A DNA stretch of 20,000 bases, taken from positions 1-20,000 of the forward strand of contig JAISZW010000048.1 of assembly GCA_031284445.1 (NCBI GenBank), given 5' to 3'. Under the pieces are notes generated by a model. That model did not search any database and was not told where the DNA came from. It saw only the letters and a program-made list of their open reading frames with translations. This document shows, piece by piece, positions 6,522-13,980 of this stretch; the first letter of the stretch is position 1, and each line of letters begins with the position of its first letter. The DNA comes from Candidatus Methanovirga basalitermitum. Its GTDB lineage: Archaea; Methanobacteriota; Methanobacteria; Methanobacteriales; Methanobacteriaceae. Both the position numbers and the translations under genes were made by a program.

Positions 6522-7085
6522 TTATGGTCTTGGCATAGCTATTATCTCATGAATTTTTAAATCGAAAACATTTGCTGAATTAGCTGGGCTTAAAATAACA
6601 CCAGTATCAACACCTTTTCCAGTTCCACCAATAGCTAAGATTTCTTCATCAACTGGGATGATACCTGCATCAGATAACATGATACTTATTTCAACACAAA
6701 CTTTTATTCCTTGTGAGATGGTTCTAAGAGTTGCTGCCATTATCTCAACAGGAGTAATTCCTCCAAACTTATTGGAGATTCCTCTACCAACACCACTTAA
6801 AGCATGCGAACCAACATATGTTATGACTCCTTTATTTTCAAGTTTTCTTCTTACGTCCTCAGATATGTCAAGGACATTAGGTTCTTTAAATCCACTATTA
6901 TGCGTTACATTTATAATTGTAAAGTCTTTTAATTCATCAGCTAACTTTAATGCAGATTCTCCTGAAGCAGAAGCAATAGCTACATATTTAATGGATGATT
7001 CGTTTAATCTGTCCTTAACTAATTTTATAAGTTCATCAGTATTTATTTTGCCTGGACTTTCAAAATAAGTTATTGATTTTTCCAT
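6522..7085 (-). CDS. Pyruvate kinase C-terminal-domain-like protein
   Basis: The 187-residue product starts MEKSITYFESPGKINTDEL. The frame stays open 11 codons further upstream, but GGTG at 7091-7094 stands 5 nt before the ATG at 7085 and fixes this start. The sequence matches a stand-alone archaeal and bacterial family related to the alpha/beta C-terminal domain of pyruvate kinase: a nucleotide-binding-like fold with YVAIASASGESALKLADEL, IINVTHNSGF, GVITYVGSHALSGVGRGI and the glycine-rich EILAIGGTGKGVDTGVIL. The catalytic TIM barrel of pyruvate kinase is absent, so it is not a pyruvate kinase; its role is unknown, perhaps ligand sensing. It is the only gene on its transcript unless it runs into the radical SAM gene 78 bp downstream. 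Confidence 0.85.
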   Translation of the reverse strand: MEKSITYFESPGKINTDELIKLVKDRLNESSIKYVAIASASGESALKLADELKDFTIINVTHNSGFKEPNVLDISEDVRRKLENKGVITYVGSHALSGVGRGISNKFGGITPVEIMAATLRTISQGIKVCVEISIMLSDAGIIPVDEEILAIGGTGKGVDTGVILSPANSANVFDLKIHEIIAMPRP

Positions 7086-7116
7086 TTTAACACCAATCTC
7101 TAAATATGTTTTCATC

Positions 7117-7124
7117 ATATATAA
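7117..7124 (-). promoter_or_regulatory. TATA box of the pyruvate-kinase-C-like gene
   Basis: Minus-strand TTATATAT lies 32-39 bp upstream of the ATG at 7085. A start about 25 bp downstream would leave a short leader holding the GGTG ribosome site. Confidence 0.45.
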
Positions 7125-7156
7125 CTATTAACTTTCTCCATTCATTATTAACCATG

Positions 7157-7213
7157 AAAAATCTTAAGTTTATAGGTTGTGTGATAATCAACTCTGTCAA
7201 CTTAAGGATTTTT
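7157..7213. other. Long imperfect hairpin in a gene-free stretch
   Basis: AAAAATCTTAAGTT (7157-7170) pairs with AACTTAAGGATTTTT (7199-7213) apart from one unpaired base. The 28-nt loop can fold further through GTTG/CAAC. A T-rich run follows on the plus strand. It lies between the 7085 gene promoter and the insertion-sequence end at 7282. It could be a terminator reading right, an RNA, or the remains of a short element; nothing coding is seen here. Confidence 0.4.
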
Positions 7214-7330
7214 TCTCTAATTTTTTGATACTGTAAAAAATCCATATGATAGACCAAAAATTTTGTGAATTTTGCAATATCTTTTGTCCTGATTTAAAAT
7301 AATGTTTAAACACGATAAAAATCTTTAAAT

Positions 7331-7390
7331 AGGTGTGAGTTAATAAATATAGGTATGATAACAACCAAACTCACACCTGTAGGTGGTTTG
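7331..7390 (+). other. Two mutually exclusive hairpins, the second terminator-like
   Basis: AGGTGTGAGTT (7331-7341) pairs perfectly with AACTCACACCT (7368-7378). The same right arm can instead pair forward: CAAAC and CAC in 7366-7378 with GTGGTTTG in 7383-7390, with a TCA bulge. This second hairpin is followed by TTTTT (7391-7395). The arrangement looks like an antiterminator/terminator switch or a recombination site inside the insertion-sequence remnant. No gene follows that it could control today. Confidence 0.4.
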
Positions 7391-8072
7391 TTTTTACAGT
7401 CATTTATATAGTAATAGACATAATTTTTAAAAATGTTCATTAAAAATTTATAAGTAAAAATATGACTTTTTAATAAAATAATTACTTTTATCATCTTTAT
7501 TTATTAAAATAATTTTAAATAACAATTAAAATATTAATTTTAAACAATTTATATCCAAATTTAACAATAATTATTAAAAAGTGATTTTTAAAGGTTTGTC
7601 CAGTACTATAGTTAACGATTTTGATTTAGTAATAATTGAAAAAGATAGAATCTATCTTGATTAAAGATTGATATTTTACTTGATATGAAAGCAATAAGAT
7701 TAAATAGCTTTAAATGCGTTTATGTTGATAAAGATATTGTGATCGTGGAATATTATTCAATTTAAATGGCATATTAGAGTATAAAGTGAATAAATATAGA
7801 TGGAGTTTACTTCCAACAGTACATTTGTCCTAAATGTGGTAAAAAACATATAGCTACAGATAAAGCATACTTATTTACAGTTGTTATGAAGAAAATATTC
7901 AAGAATCATTAATATCAACTCATTCAATTGAACATTAACTCACTAAGACACACAAGTGAGATCATAAACACTTTTAAAAAAGTAAAACCATCACATCAAA
8001 CAATAAAAAACTATATAAATAAAATATACAGTTTATTAGACAGATTAAAGGTTCATAACATTGATTATTCAG

Positions 8073-8107
8073 GTAATTACTGAAAATCTTCGATTTTTGG
8101 TAATTAT
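8073..8107. repeat. 27-nt palindromic insert, copy 1
   Basis: ATTACTGAAAATC-TTC-GATTTTTGGTAAT (8076-8104) folds as an unbroken 13-bp stem with a 3-nt loop, extended to about 17 bp by flanking bases. GGTAATTA occurs at both ends (8072-8079 and 8099-8106), so the net insertion is 27 nt in the dead transposase. The 30-nt core is identical to copy 2 at 8484-8513. Confidence 0.65.
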
Positions 8108-8483
8108 GGTTATGAAAGAGTATATTCATATGTAGTATTTTACCAAACATTTTTAATATTCAATGAAATTATTTTAAAGTCATTGATGTCTTTAATTCAT
8201 AATTCAAGAGATTCTAATGAATATTATAGATTTGGATATGTTACAAAAGTTAAGAAAAGTACTATACTTGGAGAAAAGTATTATATTCATAAGAATATTT
8301 CATTAACAAGTGATGGAAAATCTATGTATAAATATATAGCTCATAATTAGGCTTTAAGCATATTTTATCTTTATTCCATTTAATGAAGCTTTTAGTAAGA
8401 TCTTCGATGATGAAATAAAGAAGTTAAAGTTTGATACAGTAGAAGACATTAGAATATGACTATGGAACCTTAATAAAAAGTTT

Positions 8484-8513
8484 ATTACTGAAAATCTTCG
8501 ATTTTTGGTAATT
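8484..8513. repeat. 27-nt palindromic insert, copy 2
   Basis: The 30 bases are identical to 8076-8105. Here the surroundings differ (AAAGTTT before, CTACTTT after), so the copies did not arise by duplication of a larger segment. Taking out 27 nt joins AAGTTT to AATTCTAC in a sensible transposase frame. Confidence 0.65.
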
Positions 8514-9180
8514 CTACTTTAAAAACTACCAAAAAGTATAAAAATTGTTAAAATACCTATGGGACGAGAAAAATAACATGTTAAAATCATTTCAAGACTT
8601 TTTAAAGAAACTAAAAGAAAATTTCAATAGTCCCATACCACATCTCAAAAATAAAAACTTATCATCAACAAATAATGCAATGGAAAACTTATTGAGAACA
8701 ATATTCCCAGACAAACTAAAAAAATTATTTAAAATCGTTAAATGAGCTGAAATATTTCTATCTTCACATGTTAAATGATGAAACGAACGAATGATAAAAA
8801 ATGCAATGGAATTCATGAAAAAATATCAAATAATTAAAAAATTAGGTTTAACCATCTGAATTATTTACAATATCGATTTTCTAACATTAAGCATTTAAGT
8901 TTTGATTCAAATAGCTATTTCCTAAAATGTTTTGATCAAACTTTGTTCATAAAGTGAACTAGAAGAATCTTTGATTCTCCGTTTATTGGCAAAGACAACT
9001 TAGAAAACAGGAAATAAATTTCATTAAATTTACTTTATGAATAAGTCGAAGAGATTTTTCTCTCTTGAATGAAATGAGAGAGTTAGGAAGCGAAGGTTCA
9101 GTTTTTAAAAAAGTTTGGATATAAATCATTTGCCTAAACTTTTGTTTCCTATGATATAAGCTTCTAAAATCAGGACAAAA

Positions 9181-9650
9181 ATGGTTTTAATATTTTATAT
9201 TGCATATTATCAATAATACACATTCTATGATTAATATTTTCTTTTTTATCCTGTGGACTGGCATATTTTTTAGCTGTTTTTTTAAAGTCAATTTTTTGTT
9301 AGTAATCGAAAAGTTTAAGTTGGATAGAACTAATATTACAGTCAATGGCAGATTTGCTTATTGTTGTCATTTTTAGTTGTCTGTCATTTCTTATTTAAAT
9401 TTTATTTTTTATTTTATAGTATGTTTAAAGTGTATTTTTTATTTTATAGCATGTTTAAAGTGTATTTTTTGAATATATATTTTTCATGGAGGATATTTTA
9501 GTAAAATAAAGGTTTAGAATGGTTTTCGATTTTTTCAAAAATCAAAAAAACTCATTTTTTACACCCTCTTCAAGGAAGTTAAGAGATAAACCTTTTAATA
9601 ATAGTTTAGTTAATAAGATTTTTTTAAATAGCTACTGATGGAGTTAATAA
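9181..9650. other. Gene-free stretch with tandem repeat and a decayed element end
   Basis: No gene is seen in these 470 bp. Contents: a 30-bp tandem repeat at 9404-9470 (two copies, one base different, plus the first 7 bases of a third); a 7-bp hairpin GATTTTT-TC-AAAAATC near 9526-9541; and at 9544-9566 a minus-strand GAGGGTGTAAAAAATGAGTTTTT that resembles the inverted ends of the 18444-18540 element. The cutA leader occupies the last 50 bases, with a TATA-like TTTTAATAATA near 9593 and GGAG near 9640. Confidence 0.5.
9404..9470. repeat. 30-bp tandem repeat, 2.2 copies
   Basis: Unit 1 is 9404-9433 and unit 2 is 9434-9463, differing only at the T/C before ATGTTTAAAG; 7 bases of a third unit follow. 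It is AT-rich and non-coding, with no role inferred. Confidence 0.75.
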
Positions 9651-9965
9651 ATGATAGTTTTGATATATATAACCTGTTCTAATGAAGAAGAATCAAGGAC
9701 AATAGCTGAAAATCTTTTAAAAGAAAGATTATGTGGTTGTTCTAATATCATAGAGAATATTAAGTCAATGTATTGGTGGGAAAACAAGATTGAAAAAGAT
9801 AATGAATCAATTTTAATACTAAAAACTATAGATGATAAAGTTGATGAAATTATTAAAAGAGTGAAAGAACTTCATAGCTATAAAAATCCAGCTATAATCG
9901 CGTTAACCACATTTAAAACGTCTGATACTTATTTAGAGTGGATTAAAAATGAAATTAAACAATGA
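9651..9965 (+). CDS. cutA: Divalent-cation tolerance protein CutA
   Basis: CutA is a small trimeric protein of ferredoxin-like fold, linked in bacteria to copper and divalent-metal tolerance; its archaeal role is unsettled. The 104-residue length is typical. Family landmarks are the opening IVLIYITCSNEEESRTIAENLLKERLCGCSNII, where the L-CG/A-C-N motif holds a conserved cysteine, then IKSMYWWENKIEKDNESILILKT (the YWWEGKI-E-E signature) and the end HSYKNPAIIAL...DTYLEWI. The ATG at 9651 has GGAG about 8 nt upstream. The next gene, a membrane protein, starts 73 bp downstream on the same strand and may be co-transcribed. Confidence 0.95.
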   Translation: MIVLIYITCSNEEESRTIAENLLKERLCGCSNIIENIKSMYWWENKIEKDNESILILKTIDDKVDEIIKRVKELHSYKNPAIIALTTFKTSDTYLEWIKNEIKQ

Positions 9966-10038
9966 TTTAAATAAAATTCCTATTTTAAATATTAATATAA
10001 CTAAAACCAGTTGACATTATATATTGGAGGTTTATAGG

Positions 10039-11040
10039 GTGAAAAAAGCTTATTTATTTATTATAAGTGCTATATTACTTGTGTTTATGATTTGGTTGAT
10101 TGGTGTTGATAAAATAATTGAATCAATAAGAACTTCAAATCCATATCTAATTTTACTTGCAACAATAATAAATTTTATCACATTGATTATTCGAACACTA
10201 AGATGGGGTTATATTATAAACAAAGTCACTAGCTTTAAAGATAATTTTATTGTAAAAATGATAGGTCTTTTTGCAGCGAATATAACTCCAGTACGTACAG
10301 GAGGAGAGGTTTTTACTGCCGTCGCAGGAAAAGAGATTAATGGTATAAGCTTATCCAAAGGAATATCAACAGGATTTATTGAAAGATCATTTGATGGTCT
10401 TGTATCATTTGCACTTTTATTTCTTTGTATTTTTCTATTTCCTAAAGATTTTTTATCTGGGGCAAATCAAATAATTTTATTAATAGCTATTTTAGCAGTT
10501 TCAGGTTATTTAATAGTTATATATTTATTTAATTGGAGAGAGAATTTTAGTTTATACCTTTATAATATTCTACATAGAATCATTAAGATTCTTCCAATAT
10601 CAGAAAGTTTTTTAGATGCTGTACATGATAAGGTGACCTGTGGGTTAAAAGACATGGTTAAATGTTCTATGAATTTTTCTAATAAAAAAAACTTCTTTAC
10701 AGTATTTATATTAAGTTTAAGTTCATGGATTTTCGAATGTCTGAGATTATATTTGGTAATAAGAGCATTTAACATTGACATTCCATTTTTTGCAGTTATA
10801 TTCATATTTTTTATTGCAGATATTGCTGGTCTTGTCTCATTGTTACCAGGAGGTATGGGTTCATTAGAATTATCAACAGCACATTTACTAACTTCATTCT
10901 CAGTACCATTTGCAGTTGCAGGAACCATAATATTAATTGATAGATTTATTTCTTATTGGATAATCAACTTAATAGGCATGATTTTTACCTTATACTATAC
11001 AGGAGATATTTTTAAAAGTATTAAGAAAAGTTTAACATGA
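10039..11040 (+). CDS. Lysylphosphatidylglycerol-synthase-TM / AglD-type membrane protein (UPF0104)
   Basis: The 333-residue polytopic membrane protein starts MKKAYLFIISAILLVFMIWL. The GTG at 10039 is chosen because GGAGGT (10026-10031) ends 7 nt before it; the longer frame would overlap that site. About eight hydrophobic helices are visible. Family landmarks are LLATIINFITLIIRTLRWGYII, the RTGGEVF block (LFAANITPVRTGGEVFTAV), GFIERSFDGLVSF and, near the end, GLVSLLPGGMGSLE. These mark the flippase-like integral membrane family (UPF0104, TM part of MprF, haloarchaeal AglD relatives). Lipid- or polyprenol-linked transport in envelope biosynthesis is the family expectation; the substrate here is unknown. 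There is no cytosolic lysyl-transferase domain, so it is not a full MprF. Confidence 0.88.
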   Translation: MKKAYLFIISAILLVFMIWLIGVDKIIESIRTSNPYLILLATIINFITLIIRTLRWGYIINKVTSFKDNFIVKMIGLFAANITPVRTGGEVFTAVAGKEINGISLSKGISTGFIERSFDGLVSFALLFLCIFLFPKDFLSGANQIILLIAILAVSGYLIVIYLFNWRENFSLYLYNILHRIIKILPISESFLDAVHDKVTCGLKDMVKCSMNFSNKKNFFTVFILSLSSWIFECLRLYLVIRAFNIDIPFFAVIFIFFIADIAGLVSLLPGGMGSLELSTAHLLTSFSVPFAVAGTIILIDRFISYWIINLIGMIFTLYYTGDIFKSIKKSLT

Positions 11041-11115
11041 ATAGTAAATATATAAAATTTAGAAGAATTTTAATTTAGGGGAATTCATTCTCTGTTTTTG
11101 TTCTTCGATTAGTTT

Positions 11116-11131
11116 AATAAGAATTCTTATT
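11116..11131. other. 16-bp perfect palindrome between convergent genes
   Basis: AATAAGAATTCTTATT is a perfect palindrome 75 bp past the end of the plus-strand membrane gene and 81 bp past the end of the minus-strand small gene. It could act as a two-way terminator or a protein site. The surrounding 170 bp hold no gene. Confidence 0.35.
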
Positions 11132-11211
11132 ATTTAATTAATAATTATGAAGGCTATTTTTTTAAATATGCATATTATTCAAGTATGTATCTATAAACAG
11201 ATTTTGGGACA

Positions 11212-11400
11212 TTAATTTAATATTATTGAGAGTATAATGAATGGGGATGATGCTGCAATAATAAAAATCACAACTCCGATAATTGCTGTATTTTTGTGTC
11301 TATCCATTATACCATTAATCATTAATATGGTGCCAAAGAATCCTAGAATAGCTGGTAGAATATGAGAAAATATCATTGTTGTATTTATACCTAAATCCAT
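11212..11400 (-). CDS. Small membrane protein, two helices
   Basis: The 62-residue product has a strong ribosome site (AGGAG 6 nt before the ATG), which supports it as a real gene despite its size. Two hydrophobic segments are visible: IFSHILPAILGFFGTILMI (about 10-28) and the C-terminal TAIIGVVIFIIAASSPFIILSIIL (about 38-61), joined by a charged NGIMDRHKN loop. It resembles the small membrane proteins common in Methanobacteriales, but I cannot name a family. It lies 72 bp downstream of hisE and may share its transcript. Confidence 0.65.
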   Translation of the reverse strand: MDLGINTTMIFSHILPAILGFFGTILMINGIMDRHKNTAIIGVVIFIIAASSPFIILSIILN

Positions 11401-11471
11401 ATTAATCTCCTATTTATATCTTATTAAATATCCTTGATTATGTTTGTTTTTTAATAAATTTTATCCATATT

Positions 11472-11771
11472 TTATTTCTCATCAAGTCTTCTTTTTCTAA
11501 ATTCATTTAAGAGGTCTTCTAATTCAATTCCTTTATAAGCTAAGAGAACCAGATTGTGGAAAATTAAGTCTGCAGATTCTTCAATTAGGTGTTCATTATT
11601 TTTTGATGCTATTATAACTTCTGTTGCTTCTTCACCTATTTTCTCTAATATTTTATCTTCTGCTAATTTGTCAGTATCCTTCATTAGTTTTGATGTGTAA
11701 GAATTAATTGGTGAGTCTCTTCGACTTTTTAAAGTTTCATAGATTTCCTCAAATATTTTTTCATTTTTCAT
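11472..11771 (-). CDS. hisE: Phosphoribosyl-ATP pyrophosphatase
   Basis: HisE hydrolyses phosphoribosyl-ATP to phosphoribosyl-AMP and pyrophosphate, the second step of histidine biosynthesis, in the cytoplasm. The 99-residue length fits the stand-alone enzyme. The all-alpha MazG-like fold shows its metal-binding signature: KILEKIGEEATEVIIA (about 40-55) and HLIEESADLIFHNLVLL (about 61-77), the E-x-x-E plus E-x-x-D pairs that hold magnesium. No strong ribosome site precedes the ATG at 11771, which lies 28 bp after the ftsY stop. It may be translated from the end of the ftsY transcript. No other his gene is in the window, as is usual for dispersed archaeal his genes. Confidence 0.93.
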   Translation of the reverse strand: MKNEKIFEEIYETLKSRRDSPINSYTSKLMKDTDKLAEDKILEKIGEEATEVIIASKNNEHLIEESADLIFHNLVLLAYKGIELEDLLNEFRKRRLDEK

Positions 11772-11799
11772 GAGTAATCATTCATTTTAAAATTATTTT

Positions 11800-13062
11800 T
11801 TAACTAAAAATTTGTTCTAACATCCATTTTGGGTCATATTCAATAATGTCATCATATCTTTGACCTATTCCTAAAAACATAATTGGTTTTTGGATGACAT
11901 AAGATATTGAAAGGGATGCTCCACCTTTTGAATCAGCATCTACTTTGGTTAGAATAACTCCATCGATATCAATTGCATCATTAAACTTGATTACTTGTTC
12001 AACAGCATCATTGCCTGTTAATGCATCACCAACAAATACAATTATTTCTGGTTTTGCGATTCTTTTTATTTTCTTCATTTCATCCATAAGATTGGTGTTT
12101 GTTTGCATTCTACCTGCTGTATCTATTAATACTAATTCTTTTCCTTTAGCTTTTGCATGTTCAATAGCATCGTATGCAACTGCCGCTGGGTCAGAGCCTT
12201 TTTGGTGTTTTATTACTTTAATTTCAAGGTTGTCAGTATGATGTGTTATTTGTTCAATAGCTCCTGCTCTGAATGTATCGGAAGCTGCGACAACAGGAGT
12301 GTAACCTTTTTTTAAATAATAATTGGCTAATTTAGCTATTGTAGTTGTTTTTCCAGTTCCATTTATCCCAACAAACATTACAATTAATGGTTCTCCTTTT
12401 TCTTTTGCTTCTTCTAACATTTTAGTCATTTTTTTACCATCGACATCAATGATTTTAGAGACAGCTTTTTTTAATGCAAGGTATGTAACATCATTGATTT
12501 CGTCACTTCTTCTAATTTTTGTTCCAGTAAGATCTTTTTTTACTGATTCAATAATAATATTAGCTACACCAATAGCTACATCTCCTTCTAAAAGACCTAA
12601 TTCGAGTTCCCATAGAACATCTTCAAGGTCTTTTTCAGATATGGTCTTTTCTTTAATAAAAGAGAAGAAACCTAATTTACTTTTCTCTTCTTTTTTTTCC
12701 TCTTTTTCTTCAAATGTGACATCGGTAGTGGGGTATAGATCTTCTTTCTTTTTAAAAGAAGGAAACCATTTAAAACTTTTTTTCCTGGATTTTTCTTCTT
12801 TTCCATCAGAGACAATGGTTTTTTCTTCTAATTTTTTGGTTTTCTCTTCATCAATATTTGATTGTTTTTCTTTTAAAGATTTTTTGCTATCTGGTTTTGA
12901 TGGCTGTTCATTTTCTTTTAAAGGTTTTTCTTTTGAAAATTCTTCGCTGTCCAGTCTTGATGGTTTTTTTTCTACATTATTTTCTTCTTCTGCTTCATCT
13001 GAAATCTTTTTTGTAAGTTTATTAGTTGCATTACTAAATTTCTTCTTCAATGATTCAAACAA
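11800..13062 (-). CDS. ftsY: Signal recognition particle receptor FtsY
   Basis: FtsY is the SRP receptor GTPase that delivers ribosome-nascent chains to the translocon at the inner face of the membrane. Of 420 residues, the first 130 form a long lysine/glutamate-rich linker, with two short aromatic-basic patches (FKWFPSFKKK near 97-106, LGFFSFIKEK near 130-139) that could touch the membrane. The N domain follows, then the G domain: GINGTGKTT at 232-240 (G1), DTFRAGA at 262-268, DTAGRMQTN at 314-322 (G3), TKVDADSKGG at 372-381 (G4 and closing loop). Translation starts at TTG 13062, fixed by AGGAGGT at 13070-13076, 7 nt upstream. It is the last gene of the ribosomal cluster, 142 bp after pfdA. 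Confidence 0.96.
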   Translation of the reverse strand: MFESLKKKFSNATNKLTKKISDEAEEENNVEKKPSRLDSEEFSKEKPLKENEQPSKPDSKKSLKEKQSNIDEEKTKKLEEKTIVSDGKEEKSRKKSFKWFPSFKKKEDLYPTTDVTFEEKEEKKEEKSKLGFFSFIKEKTISEKDLEDVLWELELGLLEGDVAIGVANIIIESVKKDLTGTKIRRSDEINDVTYLALKKAVSKIIDVDGKKMTKMLEEAKEKGEPLIVMFVGINGTGKTTTIAKLANYYLKKGYTPVVAASDTFRAGAIEQITHHTDNLEIKVIKHQKGSDPAAVAYDAIEHAKAKGKELVLIDTAGRMQTNTNLMDEMKKIKRIAKPEIIVFVGDALTGNDAVEQVIKFNDAIDIDGVILTKVDADSKGGASLSISYVIQKPIMFLGIGQRYDDIIEYDPKWMLEQIFS

Positions 13063-13097
13063 GATATTAACCTCCTTAATTATTTGTTTTGAAGGTA

Positions 13098-13107
13098 TAT
13101 AAAATTA
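13098..13107 (-). promoter_or_regulatory. Possible internal TATA box before ftsY
   Basis: Minus-strand TTTTATATAC lies about 25-30 bp before the AGGAGGT ribosome site of ftsY, in the longest gap of the 3' half of the cluster (142 bp after pfdA). A start 25 bp downstream would fall almost on the ribosome site, so this call is weak. Confidence 0.3.
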
Positions 13108-13204
13108 GTATAAGTTTATTATTAAAGAATACATTATTCACGATTAATAATAGCTTGAATTAAGGATTGATAGGTAATGTTTAAAATTAAAAAGTGTTAG
13201 ATGC

Positions 13205-13639
13205 TTATTGAAGGTTGTTGCCCATTTGAGTTTTCGTCATAAGTTCTTCAGCTTTTGATGAAAGTTGAGAAATAACTTGATTTACTTTTTCTATGTTAAA
13301 TAACATTTTATCCAAATTTTGCTGTAGTCCATTTTTTTGTTTAGCAATGGTTTTTTTAGCATCATCTATATTTTTTTTAATAGTTACACCAGCACCAACA
13401 CTCACAATAATCTCATCAGTATTGTTAATTTCGGCTTCCATGAAAGAACCTGCACCAACAGGCACTAGTGTGTTTAAACTATTTTTACCTTGAACATCTT
13501 CTAAGGTTACCTCTAATATTTCAATTTCATTTAAAGATACTTGAATGGTATCAATTTGCTGCTGTATTACTTCACCTTGATTTTTATAGAGATTGATTTG
13601 ATTCATAATGTTTTCTAGTTCGTTTTGTTGATTTTCCAT
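13205..13639 (-). CDS. pfdA: Prefoldin subunit alpha
   Basis: Prefoldin alpha forms the core (with four beta subunits) of the hexameric jellyfish-shaped chaperone that captures unfolded protein and hands it to the thermosome. The 144 residues show the two long coiled-coil helices (about 1-40 and 95-140) that flank the beta-hairpin core with NSLNTLVPVGAGSFMEAEI and DEIIVSVGAGVTIKKNIDDA, the family signature. The start ATG at 13639 has AAGGT about 7 nt upstream. In archaeal ribosomal clusters pfdA usually follows rplX and precedes ftsY, exactly as here; it begins 64 bp after the L18Ae stop. Confidence 0.96.
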   Translation of the reverse strand: MENQQNELENIMNQINLYKNQGEVIQQQIDTIQVSLNEIEILEVTLEDVQGKNSLNTLVPVGAGSFMEAEINNTDEIIVSVGAGVTIKKNIDDAKKTIAKQKNGLQQNLDKMLFNIEKVNQVISQLSSKAEELMTKTQMGNNLQ

Positions 13640-13703
13640 TTTATTACCTTCATTTAATTTATCAATCTATTTATTTTAATCATTAATAAACAATTTTATA
13701 GCA

Positions 13704-13928
13704 CTAAATCATTGTTTTTATTAAAGTATCTACGACTTCATCTTTACTTATTTCTTTAACTTCATCTATTCTAATCATTTTTTTTTTGATTCGATGTTTG
13801 CTTCCGAACTCAGAATAGATTTTTTCATAGATATCCTTTTCATTTACTGCTTTCAGTTCTTTTGTAAAAACTTGAGTTTCTTCACCTAATACAAATTCAC
13901 CGTTTACTCTATAAATCCTTGTTTTCAT
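13704..13928 (-). CDS. rplX: Large-subunit ribosomal protein L18Ae (LX)
   Basis: This is a 74-residue archaeal ribosomal protein, equivalent to the N-terminal half of eukaryotic L18a. Recognised by the start MKTRIYRVNGEFVLGEETQVFTKELKAVNEKDIYEKIYSEFGSKHRIKK..., of which the pattern 'F-x-G-E-x-Q-x-F-T-K-E' and the later KRxKIxI-like IKKKMIRIDEVKEI segment are typical. The gene order eif6-rplX-pfdA-ftsY confirms it. The start ATG (13928) has GAGGATTAAG 4 nt upstream on the minus strand as its ribosome site. It follows eif6 by 52 bp. Confidence 0.92.
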   Translation of the reverse strand: MKTRIYRVNGEFVLGEETQVFTKELKAVNEKDIYEKIYSEFGSKHRIKKKMIRIDEVKEISKDEVVDTLIKTMI

Positions 13929-13980
13929 CTTAATCCTCTTTTAATCAATTTTTAATCATGATTCTCCAATTTTAGTAATA

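Larger units (their letters stand above)
7685..8865 (+). pseudogene. Transposase, multiply broken, zinc-ribbon N-terminus
   Basis: Reading across frames recovers a transposase. It begins near ATG 7685 (MKAIRLNSFKCVYVDKDI) and continues with the zinc-ribbon half-motif YICPKCGKKHIATDKAY (about 7820-7870) and a helix-turn-helix-like block (IINTFKKVKPSHQTIKNYI). Then come DYSG, a DDE-core-like stretch ITLTSDG-type (SLTSDGKSMYKYIAHN, then GFKHIL), and the end PIPHLKNKNLSSTNNAMENLL with MEFMKKYQIIKKLGLTI. Numerous stops and frame changes (for example after 7763, at 8348 and 8741) make it non-functional. Two 27-nt palindromic inserts at 8076 and 8484 interrupt it; removing each one restores a sensible reading (DYSG-NYGYERV and NKKF-NSTLKTTKK). 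The longest surviving open stretch is 8545-8745. Confidence 0.7.
7282..9180 (+). mobile_element. Decayed 1.9-kb insertion sequence
   Basis: TTTTGTCCTGATTT at 7282-7295 and its exact complement AAATCAGGACAAAA at 9167-9180 form 14-bp perfect terminal inverted repeats, 1,899 bp end to end. Between them is one dead transposase gene read on the plus strand (about 7685-8865). The stretch from 7282 to 7685 has no gene, only the hairpins at 7331-7390. The stretch from 8870 to 9166 has no gene either, but has several strong hairpins: AGAATC-TTT-GATTCT near 8970, AAGAGA-TTTT-TCTCTT near 9047 and CTCTC/GAGAG near 9063. The transposase looks like the zinc-ribbon type typical of Methanobrevibacter elements (ISM1-like); that assignment is from memory of the family. 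Confidence 0.55.

Noticed and set aside
7306..7494. Minus-strand 62-codon frame with a hydrophobic start
   Set aside because: It runs across the hairpins inside the insertion sequence, has AT-driven Ile/Tyr/Lys composition and no ribosome site.
8073..8513. The two identical palindromes as a CRISPR array or as terminators
   Set aside because: They are 408 bp apart with coding-like sequence between them, not regularly spaced, and lack a T-tract.
8592..8816. Minus-strand 74-codon frame opposite the transposase end
   Set aside because: The plus strand carries the recognisable transposase C-terminus; this is its shadow.
12323..13102. Long plus-strand open frame of 259 codons opposite ftsY
   Set aside because: It is the mirror of the Lys/Glu-rich FtsY linker and GTPase domain (giving Ser/Phe-rich nonsense), with no ribosome site.
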